A program made the position numbers and the translations under genes. The notes below the pieces were generated by a model. The model had not been told where the DNA came from and did no database searches. It was given only the letters and a program-made list of their open reading frames with translations. A stretch of DNA of 64,000 bases, from the NCBI RefSeq assembly GCF_001713475.1, contig NZ_CP016499.1:3659501-3723500 (forward strand), read 5' to 3'. Origin of the DNA: Agrobacterium sp. RAC06 (GTDB taxonomy: Bacteria; Pseudomonadota; Alphaproteobacteria; Rhizobiales; Rhizobiaceae). Shown in pieces: positions 1 through 7,838 of this stretch (its first letter is position 1; the number at the start of each line of letters is the position of its first letter).

Positions 1-1035
1 ATCAATCAGGAAATCCGTCAACACGGCTCCCACCCACATGCAGAAGAGGGCGAGCCAGGCAGTTGCTGCAAACACCGAGCCGCCCGTCACACCTGCTCCG
101 ATCGCACAGCCGCCGGCCAGCATCGCGCCGAAGCCCATGAGCACCGCGCCCAGCATCGAGCGGCGCATCTGTGTCTCGTGGGTGAAACCTTCGAATTTTA
201 GCTGCCTGGAAAGGAGAGCGGACAGGAATGCCCCGAACACGACCCCAGGGATCAGGCCGATCTCAAAATCGAGTGCATGGTCTTCCGTCAGGAGGAACAT
301 CAGGGTGCTTGCCGAAGGGCCGGAGAAGGTAAGGGAATTGACTGTCACGGGCTCGAAAGCGGATTGTGCCAGAGAGAATGTGAAGATCCAACCAACCGCA
401 ACCGCGAAGCCCACGCCAGCGGCAAAGAACAATTTCGTCCATCCAATTTGGCGCCGAATGGCGAGAAACACGGCGAATGCGGCCGTCACCAGTCCGAGTA
501 TCAGCCCGCTTCCTGCCGGCGCGCCGATCATGGCAAGTAGATCGACATTCTGGCCGGCCGGTGTCGTCCAGAATGCAGCAAGATAGCTGCGCGCTGGAGC
601 AAGCCAACCGTGCAGAGCCATCTGGGCAACGACAGCAAAGATCAGCCCCGAGATGAGTGAGCGCAAATTTCCAGTGGAGGCGAGGACCAGCAATCGGCCA
701 GAACATCCCCTGGCGAGCACCATCCCGATGCCGAACATCAGCCCGCCGATGACGGCACCCGACCAACTGCCGGTGATCGACATCACCCGTGACGCGGACG
801 GATCGAACAGGCCGGCCAAAATGGCAGCCTGCACCCAGACGACAGCGGTGGAAAAGGTCAGAAGCCAGACAGCCATTCTGGGCCCGACCTCGCGTCTGGC
901 GACTTCAACCGTTGCTGCGCGTAGGCAGAAAGAGGATCTCTGCGCAGAAAAGCCGAAGATCGCTCCGGTGAGCGCGCCCAACAGCGCACCCAGCGCCGCC
1001 TCATCGAGGAGATCGAGCAGAGGAGCGAAATCCAT
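1..1035 (-). CDS. YeeE/YedE family membrane transporter (partial, C-terminus beyond window)
   Basis: The frame opens with ATG at 1035 and stays open to base 1, so 345 codons are seen and the C-terminus is missing. The protein is almost entirely hydrophobic helices. It carries the family's conserved cysteine-bearing loops: SSFCLRA (Cys37), ARGCSGR (Cys111) and GGCAIGAGVTGG (Cys310). YeeE/YedE (TsuA-type) proteins of the inner membrane move thiosulfate or related sulfur compounds through such cysteines, so sulfur-compound uptake is the likely role; the substrate cannot be read from sequence. The 123 bp upstream are AT-rich (about 1064-1097) and probably hold its promoter. It runs in the same direction as the sensor kinase gene upstream but is not tightly linked to it. 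Confidence 0.85.
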   Translation of the reverse strand, partial: MDFAPLLDLLDEAALGALLGALTGAIFGFSAQRSSFCLRAATVEVARREVGPRMAVWLLTFSTAVVWVQAAILAGLFDPSASRVMSITGSWSGAVIGGLMFGIGMVLARGCSGRLLVLASTGNLRSLISGLIFAVVAQMALHGWLAPARSYLAAFWTTPAGQNVDLLAMIGAPAGSGLILGLVTAAFAVFLAIRRQIGWTKLFFAAGVGFAVAVGWIFTFSLAQSAFEPVTVNSLTFSGPSASTLMFLLTEDHALDFEIGLIPGVVFGAFLSALLSRQLKFEGFTHETQMRRSMLGAVLMGFGAMLAGGCAIGAGVTGGSVFAATAWLALFCMWVGAVLTDFLID

Positions 1036-1158
1036 TTTGAGTCCTGCCGGTGGTTGGGCAACAATATGAATATAAGAATAGTTCGAATTATATATGTCGT
1101 CAATTCATCGTCGGTTCAAATGCTGCTTGTCCTTCCCAAGCACCGTTGGCACACCGCA

Positions 1159-2493
1159 TTACGGGTTTTCAGAACCGTCGGCGATGGGTAGGATGACGGT
1201 TGCCCGTAAGCCACCTTCTGCCCGGTTAAGAAGTGTGACATCCCCGCCCTGGGCGCGTAGAATGTCACGCGCAATCGTCAGGCCGAGACCGTGCCCACCG
1301 GTGTCGCGGGAACGGGACGCCTCGAGGCGCTCGAAGGGGCTGAACACGCGTTGTAGGTCCTGCGGTGGAATTCCGGGTCCGTCGTCATCGATATGAATGC
1401 GGGCGATGGATCCGTCCAATTCACCGCTGACGTGAACCTTCTCGCCGTATCTCTGGGCATTTTCGATGAGGTTGCGAACGGCGCGGCGCACCGGTAGCTC
1501 CCGCAGTGGTGTCGTGACGACCGGCATGCTGCCGAGTGTCACCGGGCTCGCGGTCGTGTTGAGCTCTTCTGCGAGGCGGGCGACCAGCGCGAAGGGGTCG
1601 GACGAACGCTTGTCACCTGTTTCGCTGAGCCCCCGAGCATAGGCCAGGGTCGTCTCGGTCATCTCCTGCATTTCATCGAGAATGCGTGTGATCCGCTCGC
1701 GCAGCTGATCCTCATCGACGAATTCGGCTTGCAGCCTGAGGGCCGTGATCGGGCTTCGCAGATCGTGGCCAAGCGCTGCCAGAATGCGGGTCCGCTCGTG
1801 GACTGCGTTCACAAGGCGTGCATGCAGACTGTGGAGTGCCTTCGCCAGGACCTTCACTTCGCTTGGACCGGTTTCGATGCGCTCCGGTGGGCCCCGGTCC
1901 AGATCCAGGGCGTCTGCCGTGCCGGCAAGCTGCCGCAAGGGAAGGGTGATGCGTGCCACCAGGAAACGCATGACGATCCAGACGGCGAGGGCAGAGAGGA
2001 TCGCGCCGAGCAAAAGCCGCGGCGGCATGAATGCGCCGGGCCGCTCCAGGGAGGCCTCGATGTTAAGCCATTGACCGTCCGACGTCGGAAGAGACAAGCG
2101 CAGGATTGCTGGTATGAGGCCAATCCGTCGCGCGAACGCCGCCACGGGTTCATAGCCTGGATGCTCGACCGAACCGCCACGCGCTCCCAGCTCCATGCGC
2201 GCGTCTTCATCTGATGTCCCAGCGACGACGGTTGGCGTGTCGCTCAGCCGGAATATCACGCGTTCAGATCCGGCGGCCGAAAGAACGTCGTTCCTCGCCG
2301 GTTCAGGGATCGTCGGCAGGAGACCGACCAGGCGTTGACCCTGCCTTACAATATCCGCCCTTTGCTCCTCCACATGGGAGAGGCCCCGCTCGGCACCGAA
2401 CAAGGCGAGGAACAGGATCTGGGTAAAGATCAGCGCGGCAAGGGTGGTCAGTCCGATCTGGGCGCTGAGATCCCTGGGCCATCCAACTCTCAT
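1159..2493 (-). CDS. Sensor histidine kinase (HAMP, HisKA, HATPase_c)
   Basis: This 444-residue inner-membrane kinase has two transmembrane segments (about 14-34 and 158-178) flanking a periplasmic sensor of roughly 120 residues. A HAMP linker (about 178-230) follows, then the H-box GHDLRSPIT with the phosphorylated His243. The catalytic domain shows an N-box (NLIENAQRYGEK), a G1 box (DDDGPGIPP) and a G2 box (GGHGLGL). Its ATG overlaps the end of the response-regulator gene by 4 bp, so the two are translationally coupled and form a cognate pair. The signal sensed is unknown; the divergent EF-hand gene makes a divalent cation plausible, but that is inference. Confidence 0.95.
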   Translation of the reverse strand: MRVGWPRDLSAQIGLTTLAALIFTQILFLALFGAERGLSHVEEQRADIVRQGQRLVGLLPTIPEPARNDVLSAAGSERVIFRLSDTPTVVAGTSDEDARMELGARGGSVEHPGYEPVAAFARRIGLIPAILRLSLPTSDGQWLNIEASLERPGAFMPPRLLLGAILSALAVWIVMRFLVARITLPLRQLAGTADALDLDRGPPERIETGPSEVKVLAKALHSLHARLVNAVHERTRILAALGHDLRSPITALRLQAEFVDEDQLRERITRILDEMQEMTETTLAYARGLSETGDKRSSDPFALVARLAEELNTTASPVTLGSMPVVTTPLRELPVRRAVRNLIENAQRYGEKVHVSGELDGSIARIHIDDDGPGIPPQDLQRVFSPFERLEASRSRDTGGHGLGLTIARDILRAQGGDVTLLNRAEGGLRATVILPIADGSENP

Positions 2494-3224
2494 GGCAAGA
2501 CTGCCACGTCACAGGCGAGGCTGTAGCCTCCCGCCCGTATCGTTGTGATGATCGTCGGGTGTCCCGGATCGGGCTCGATCTTGCGACGCAGCCGGCTGAT
2601 CTGGTTGTCGATCGCCCGATCAAAGACGTCTGGGGCCCGACTCTCGGTCAGATCCATCAACTGATCTCGGGACAGGACAAACCGGGGGCGTTCGAGGAAG
2701 ACGATGAGAAGACGGAACTCCGTCGAGCTCAACGATATCTGCTTTTCGTCCTCGTCACGTGTCAGCTCCCGCGTATCCGTGTTCAGTGTCCATCCGGAAA
2801 AGGAAAGGCGTCGGCCGGAAAGGCTGCCGGCGAGGCTGGTCGTTCGACCGGTCCGCCGCAAGATGGCCTTGACCCTTGCCAGCAATTCTCTCGGGCTGAA
2901 GGGTTTCGGCAGGTAGTCGTCAGCTCCGACCTCAAGGCCGACAATGCGATCCGTCTCTTCGGCCAAGGCACTGAGCATCAGGATCGGTGGCCCACCTGCG
3001 CTGCTCAGCCGACGTGCGATCGAAAGGCCGTCTTCACCCGGCATCATGACGTCCAGGATCACGAGATCGAAGCGTCCGCCATGCAGGCACTTGTCCATCT
3101 CGGTTGCGTCGCGCGCAGCCGTGGTCCGGAAACCGTTCTTCTCAAGGTAACGGACCAGTCCGTCGCGGATGTCGCGATGGTCGTCGACGATCAGGATATG
3201 TGGACTTGGGTCGCTTGAGGTCAT
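2490..3224 (-). CDS. OmpR/PhoB-family response regulator
   Basis: This 244-residue regulator has an N-terminal receiver domain with the acidic pair Asp14-Asp15, phosphoacceptor Asp58 (VILDVMMPGEDG) and Lys107 (YLPKPFSP). A C-terminal winged-helix DNA-binding domain occupies about 140-238. It is the first gene of a two-gene operon, overlapping the kinase gene by 4 bp. It diverges from the EF-hand gene across a 219-bp gap that probably contains the promoters it controls. The family phosphorylates at the Asp and binds direct repeats; I could not define its box with confidence. Confidence 0.95.
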   Translation of the reverse strand: MTSSDPSPHILIVDDHRDIRDGLVRYLEKNGFRTTAARDATEMDKCLHGGRFDLVILDVMMPGEDGLSIARRLSSAGGPPILMLSALAEETDRIVGLEVGADDYLPKPFSPRELLARVKAILRRTGRTTSLAGSLSGRRLSFSGWTLNTDTRELTRDEDEKQISLSSTEFRLLIVFLERPRFVLSRDQLMDLTESRAPDVFDRAIDNQISRLRRKIEPDPGHPTIITTIRAGGYSLACDVAVLP

Positions 3225-3443
3225 GGCACGTTTCTAGCGCATGATGGGGACCGTGTTCCACTCCTCCTTTGTCACGCCGGGTGTCAGTCCGCCGATCTGC
3301 GACAAACCGTTACAAAAGGGACCGCAGACGGCATCATCGTGCGACATGCATCCGTCATCACATGTCCATCGCAGTCGAGGCGGGGTGAAACAAACTTCGC
3401 CGCTCAAGACGCGCAAACAAGATCCGATGAAGAGGAACGCAAA

Positions 3444-3896
3444 ATGCATAGTCTCAAGAAAACTCTGATCGCTGCCATGGCTCTGGCTGCTTCCGCCGCA
3501 CCCCTGATGGCTCAGCAGCAGGGCAATCCTGGCGCCCACTTCCTAGAGAACTGGGATCTCAACGGAAATGGCGAAGCCACCCTTTCCGAATTGCAGTCCA
3601 AGCGCGGCGACGTCTTCCTCACCTTCGATTCCAACGAGGACGGGTTTATCGATGCCGATGAATACGTGTATTTCGACGAGGCGCGCGCCAACGACATGAA
3701 GGCCAATGCCGGCGGACATGGTGGGCATGGTGGCAGAGCCGACCGGGCGTCCCAGGGAATGACACTTCAGAACAACGACGCCGACCAGGACGGCAAGGTG
3801 TCGCGGGACGAATTCCTCGGGGGTGTCGTCGCCTGGATGGGCATGCTGGACCGGAACACAGACGGCGTCGTGACCACGGCTGATTTCGGTCGATAA
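3444..3896 (+). CDS. Secreted EF-hand calcium-binding protein (four EF-hands)
   Basis: This 150-residue protein has a Sec-type signal peptide ending near PLMAQQQ (about residue 24). Four EF-hand-like loops follow: WDLNGNGEATLSEL, FDSNEDGFIDADEY, NDADQDGKVSRDEF and LDRNTDGVVTTADF. A Gly/His-rich linker (GGHGGHGGR) lies between the second and third. The ATG at 3444 is chosen because AGAGGAA precedes it and the signal peptide starts there; an upstream ATG at 3339 gives a non-homologous extension. It probably binds calcium in the periplasm. The gene is divergent from, and likely controlled by, the neighbouring two-component system. Confidence 0.85.
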   Translation: MHSLKKTLIAAMALAASAAPLMAQQQGNPGAHFLENWDLNGNGEATLSELQSKRGDVFLTFDSNEDGFIDADEYVYFDEARANDMKANAGGHGGHGGRADRASQGMTLQNNDADQDGKVSRDEFLGGVVAWMGMLDRNTDGVVTTADFGR

Positions 3897-3928
3897 AAGC
3901 CAGGCTTGCGTGGCTTTGTCGAATCTTT

Positions 3929-3962
3929 CCTCACCAGACATCCGCTTGGATGTCTGGTGAGG
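3929..3962. terminator. Perfect 15-bp-stem hairpin after EF-hand gene
   Basis: Arms CCTCACCAGACATCC (3929-3943) and its exact complement (3948-3962) enclose a 4-base loop GCTT, 33 bp after the EF-hand stop. No U-tract follows on either strand, so it is either a terminator of unusual type, an RNA-stabilising 3' hairpin, or a repeat element. Confidence 0.5.
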
Positions 3963-4134
3963 CTCGCAAACGCACGATATCGAACAACAAAAATATAGGT
4001 CTTTTTATATGTGTCTTGTTGCAGCCTAATCGCTGAGGCATCTTTACCGGTTGGGAAGATCGGGACGAAGGTCTTGAAGTCAACATCCCATTCAAAGATC
4101 GGCAGGAACGGGTGACCTGCAATATCAGCCACTG

Positions 4135-4638
4135 ATGAAAAAAAGCCTCCCGATCGATCTGAACCTGTCCGAGCCAAAATTACCTCGACAGCGCAGCTGG
4201 TTTCGCAAGTGGTAACTGCTGGTGCTGCTGGTCCCAGTCTTCATGTTCTCAGGTGCTGTGCTGGGAATGTCTTTTCAGCTGACGGGATGGCAGAAGTTTC
4301 ACGCGCTGGCGGGCTTCGACGCCGTCGCAATTCACGTCAAGCAAGGCCATGTCGACGAGTTTCTCGATGCTTTCCGGATCAACTATGAAGGAACCCGCCG
4401 CGAACCGGGAAACCTTCGCCTTGACGTGCTACGCAGCCCCGAGGATGACCACCGCAAGACCGCGCATTACTTGGAATGCGTCCGCCACATTGATCCCATC
4501 ATCACAGGCCCGCGGACGAAAACCTTCTACAATGTGGAGATGGCCGATTTTGCGACGGACTGTCCCATTCAGTTGGCGCGGCCTTGCATATCGGATGGCA
4601 AGTCGTGCCGTGGACGAGTAAGTTTCGGACGGACATAG
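4135..4638 (+). pseudogene. Chimeric, broken gene: membrane-anchor start fused to a truncated antibiotic-biosynthesis-monooxygenase (ABM) domain
   Basis: From ATG 4135 the frame reads a short polar start (MKKSLPIDLNLSEPK...), then TAA at 4213. It continues in the same frame as a hydrophobic stretch (LLVLLVPVFMFSGAVLGMSFQ), then runs directly into an ABM/LsrG-like domain (AVAIHVKQGHVDEFLDAF, REPGNLRLDVL). The ABM core is missing about 20 residues in-frame between SPEDD and RKTAHYLE, where family members carry the FxxYExYxDExAFxAH strand and helix. A GTG at 4222 could still start the second part. The N-terminal part recalls the signal anchor of RND periplasmic adaptor proteins (from memory, low confidence). 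With a stop, a fusion and a deletion it is best read as a decaying chimera. Confidence 0.55.
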
Positions 4639-4656
4639 TGTATGTCCGCCCGTTTT
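4626..4656 (+). terminator. Intrinsic terminator
   Basis: Stem CGGACGGACATA / TATGTCCGCCCG (one mismatch) around a GTG loop, followed by TTTTGCTT on the plus strand. It overlaps the stop of the chimeric ORF and ends just before the convergent SDR gene. Confidence 0.6.
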
Positions 4657-4669
4657 GCTTAAGTCTGCT

Positions 4670-5452
4670 TCAGACGGATCTGATGGCACCACCATCCACG
4701 CGGATCTTGCTTCCCGTAACATAGGAGGCTGGCTCGGAGGCCAGGAAGATGGCAACGGCGGCAAATTCCTCCGGCCGGCCATAGCGTCCCGCCGGAATGC
4801 CGGCTGCGGATTCGGCGGCGACCTCCTCGACACTCTTGGCTGAGCGGCTGGCTGCGGCTGCGTCGAGTTCGTCCACCCTTTGTGTGTGAATGCGCCCCGG
4901 AAGAATCACGTTTACAGTCACGCCTTCCGCGGCCACTTCCGCAGCGAGTGTTTTCGACCAGCCGATCAGGGCCGAGCGAATGCCATTGGACAGCGCCAGC
5001 CGTGCGATCGGCTGCTCTACGCCAGAGGAGGCGATCGATATGATCCGACCCCAGCGCTTTTCCCGCATGCCAGGCAGAAGACTGGTGGTCAGATGGAAGA
5101 TGTTGGCGGCCATCGTCTCGAAATGATTGAGCCAGTCCGTCCGTTTCGCATCGACGGCTGCGGCCGGTGGCGGGCCGCCAGAATTGTTGACGAGGATGTC
5201 GACACCCCCATCTGCTACGAGCGACTGGACGGCCTTATTCACGCTGTCGATATCGGAGAGGTCGAGCTGGAGCGGGATGACGGTACCTGACGTTGGTGCG
5301 AGCTCGGAAGCCCATGCCGAGATGGCCGAGGTGTTGCGGGCGGCGGCATGGACCGTCACCCCTTCTTCCGCGAGCCCTCGCGCGATCGCGGCACCCAGTC
5401 CACGGCTTGCACCCAGAACGAGAGCGGTTTTGCTTTTCAAGCCGAGTTCCAT
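4670..5452 (-). CDS. Atypical SDR-family oxidoreductase (3-oxoacyl-ACP reductase-like)
   Basis: This 260-residue Rossmann protein has the N-terminal glycine motif GASRGLG (14-20), the NNSGG motif and the C-terminal VTGSKIRVDGG typical of FabG-like SDRs. Where classical SDRs have the catalytic YxxxK, the sequence here reads LSNGIRSALIGW, so Tyr and Lys are replaced by Ser and Arg. This matches the FabG-like subgroup known to lack a full catalytic tetrad (CDD BKR_like_SDR_like, from memory). It is the last gene of the 12-gene minus-strand operon, and its ATG overlaps the DapA-like stop by 1 bp. The substrate is unknown. Confidence 0.85.
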   Translation of the reverse strand: MELGLKSKTALVLGASRGLGAAIARGLAEEGVTVHAAARNTSAISAWASELAPTSGTVIPLQLDLSDIDSVNKAVQSLVADGGVDILVNNSGGPPPAAAVDAKRTDWLNHFETMAANIFHLTTSLLPGMREKRWGRIISIASSGVEQPIARLALSNGIRSALIGWSKTLAAEVAAEGVTVNVILPGRIHTQRVDELDAAAASRSAKSVEEVAAESAAGIPAGRYGRPEEFAAVAIFLASEPASYVTGSKIRVDGGAIRSV

Positions 5453-6381
5453 CAGCCGAGTTCCTTCAATCTTCTGTCCTGGCGCGCGATCAGGCGCTCG
5501 ATCTCGCTGATATCGGCGGGAGACAGGGCTCCCCCCGGTTTGCGCAGTGCCGGCGTGGCGATCGCGCCGCGTTTCGCCATGATGTATTTCCGGATGGAAA
5601 GGCCAAGTCCCGGCTGCTGTTCGTAGCGCGCGAGGGGAAGATAAGCGTCGAAGATGTCCTGCGCGCGCTCCGGATTTCCCTGCTCGCTATAGTGAACGAC
5701 GTCGCGCATCATTTCCGGATAGGCAAAGCCTGTCATGGCGCCGTCTGCCCCACGTGCCATCTCTTCGGGCAGGAAGACGCCGCCATTGCCGCACAGGATT
5801 GATATGCGCCTCTTGCCGGTCGTCTCCGAGGCGGTCCTTAGTGCGGTAATCTTGGAAAGACCGGGCCAGTCCTCGTGTTTGAGGCAGACGCAGGTCGGGA
5901 TCTGATCGATGATCGTCTGGATGACGGAGACGGGGATGGTGACGCTCGTGACGAGCGGGAAATCCTGCAGCACGAAAGGCGTATCGCCGATGAACTCCGC
6001 CGCCTGCTTGTAGTAGGTGACGATCTGCTGATCGTTGCGCAGGGACGAGGGCGGAGCGATCATCACACCTGCCGCGCCGTCATCCATGACCATCAAGGTC
6101 AGGGCCTGCATCTGGGCAAAGCCCGCAGCAGAGACACCCGCCACAACCGGCACGCGGCCATCGACCCTGCGAAGGATACGGCGTACATAGGTCTGCGATT
6201 CCTCGATGGTCAGCTTTTGCGCTTCGCCCATCATCCCAAGCACGGTCAGTCCCGTTGCGCCGCGCTCGAGGTAGAAATCGACCATGCGGTCCGTGCTTTC
6301 CAGATCGAGATCACCCGTCTCCGTGAAAGGGGTGAGGGCTATGACGTAGACGCCTTTTGCCTCTTCATTCAGCCTCATCAT
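5452..6381 (-). CDS. Dihydrodipicolinate synthase (DapA/NAL) family lyase
   Basis: This 309-residue (beta/alpha)8 aldolase-type protein keeps the GMMGEAQKL substrate loop (49-57) and the Schiff-base lysine in CLKHED (Lys168). The usual YNxP tyrosine segment reads LQDFP. Together with the catabolic operon context, this makes it a catabolic or otherwise atypical family member rather than lysine-biosynthetic DapA. Family members cleave or form pyruvate-derived C-C bonds or act as dehydratases. The start overlaps the amidohydrolase stop by 4 bp (ATGA). Confidence 0.88.
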   Translation of the reverse strand: MMRLNEEAKGVYVIALTPFTETGDLDLESTDRMVDFYLERGATGLTVLGMMGEAQKLTIEESQTYVRRILRRVDGRVPVVAGVSAAGFAQMQALTLMVMDDGAAGVMIAPPSSLRNDQQIVTYYKQAAEFIGDTPFVLQDFPLVTSVTIPVSVIQTIIDQIPTCVCLKHEDWPGLSKITALRTASETTGKRRISILCGNGGVFLPEEMARGADGAMTGFAYPEMMRDVVHYSEQGNPERAQDIFDAYLPLARYEQQPGLGLSIRKYIMAKRGAIATPALRKPGGALSPADISEIERLIARQDRRLKELG

Positions 6382-7838
6382 TGGCTGTCTCCTTGATGTT
6401 TCGGATATCGTGCATGGCCAAAGAAGCCTTCGGGTTGGCCAATCATGTTTTCGAGCCCCATGCGCTCCATCAGCAACCGGGCTTGCCTGTCGGCTTCTGC
6501 GACGACCTCATCGATGTCGGTCAGCAGAGGGCGGCCGCCTTCGAGCAGGATCTGCCCGTCGATCACAACGGTGTCGACGTCATTGCCGTTGGCGAAGTAG
6601 GCAAGGCGGAAGATCGGCATCTGGTAGGGCGCGAGGTGAGGGCGCTGCATATCCACCACCACGATATCGGCTTTCTTGCCGACATCAAGGGAGCCAAGGT
6701 CCCGATCGAGCCCCAGGGCGGTCGCCGCATCGATCGTCACCATTTCGAGGGCCTTGCCCGGAGGCAGGACCGAGGGATCGCGAAAATGCGTGCGGTGATA
6801 GTGCATGCATTGCTGCATGTGCCGGAACATGTCCGCCGATCGGTCTGGCGCAGTTGCATCGGAGCCGATGGCCACCACAGCACCAGCCTCGATCAGTTCG
6901 ATCGCCGGGCACCGGCCGAGGATGGAGGCGATGGCGCTGGGGTTATGGGCGATGCAGGTGCCGGTATCGGCAATGATCCGGATTTCTTCAGGCGTGATGT
7001 CGATGGCGTGGGAGAGGAGCGCATCCGGTCCGAGGATGCCGAGCTTTTCGGCGCGGGAGACGGAGCCCTTCCAGTGGCCATCCTGGGTGAAGGCCACGCC
7101 CGCCTCGCGCGAGAGCGCCCGCACGGCCTTGGTTTGTGCGACTGCTGCTTCGTAGTCTGCGGCTGACATGTCGCGCTGATGTTCGTCACGCAGGACGGGG
7201 GTGAGCAAGGCGATCTTCATTCGTCCGCGCCCGTGCCATAGGTCCATGAGTTTGCGGCTGACGGCAAACTGCTCCTCGAAGGTTACAGGCCGTTCTGACG
7301 CCTTGCCGTCGTGCCACGATGCATAGGTTCGCGGATGCGGAGGGCGGGTCGGTCCGACGGCGACGACCGAGCGCGTGCCGACTGCCGCGACGCCCTCGCA
7401 ATGGGCGCTTCCATAGGCGACGTCATCCGTCCGCATGATCGTGTCGCCGCCACCGAGAAGCGAAACGCCGGTGGTGACGCCGAAGCGCAGGCGTTCGAGG
7501 GCTGCGAGCCGCGCCTCTGCGAACCAGAATTCCGGTGTCGAGCCGACAGTATAGGCAGCGTTGCAGATCTCTTCCCAGTGATTGCCTTGCTCCATGCCCA
7601 TGGTCTTGATCAGACCGTGGCCGGCATGGGCATGCACGTCGATCATGCCGGGCATCACCACCTTGCCGCTGGCGTCGATATTCCGCTCGGCCTGGTATTC
7701 TCTGGCGATCTCGTCTGCTTGCCCGACCGCGACGATGCGATCGTCGAGAACGGCGAGCGCACCGTTGTCGAGAACGCGGCGACTGCAGTCCATGGTGAGG
7801 ACGGTGCCACCGCTGATGATCAGGTCGGCGCGCCTCAT
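6378..7838 (-). CDS. Amidohydrolase-family metal-dependent hydrolase/deaminase (ATZ/TRZ/SsnA type)
   Basis: This 486-residue cytosolic protein has the amidohydrolase metal motif HAHAGH (His69, His71), later metal and catalytic His residues (DGHWKG, LSHAID) and the IGSDATAPDR Asp. It ends with the usual composite beta domain (GKKADIVVVD). The family hydrolyses C-N bonds in ring or amine substrates (atrazine chlorohydrolase, guanine or S-adenosylhomocysteine deaminases). Within this operon of a hydantoinase-like protein and an importer, it probably acts on a nitrogen-ring compound or its breakdown product. It overlaps both neighbours by 4 bp. Confidence 0.9.
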   Translation of the reverse strand: MRRADLIISGGTVLTMDCSRRVLDNGALAVLDDRIVAVGQADEIAREYQAERNIDASGKVVMPGMIDVHAHAGHGLIKTMGMEQGNHWEEICNAAYTVGSTPEFWFAEARLAALERLRFGVTTGVSLLGGGDTIMRTDDVAYGSAHCEGVAAVGTRSVVAVGPTRPPHPRTYASWHDGKASERPVTFEEQFAVSRKLMDLWHGRGRMKIALLTPVLRDEHQRDMSAADYEAAVAQTKAVRALSREAGVAFTQDGHWKGSVSRAEKLGILGPDALLSHAIDITPEEIRIIADTGTCIAHNPSAIASILGRCPAIELIEAGAVVAIGSDATAPDRSADMFRHMQQCMHYHRTHFRDPSVLPPGKALEMVTIDAATALGLDRDLGSLDVGKKADIVVVDMQRPHLAPYQMPIFRLAYFANGNDVDTVVIDGQILLEGGRPLLTDIDEVVAEADRQARLLMERMGLENMIGQPEGFFGHARYPKHQGDSQ

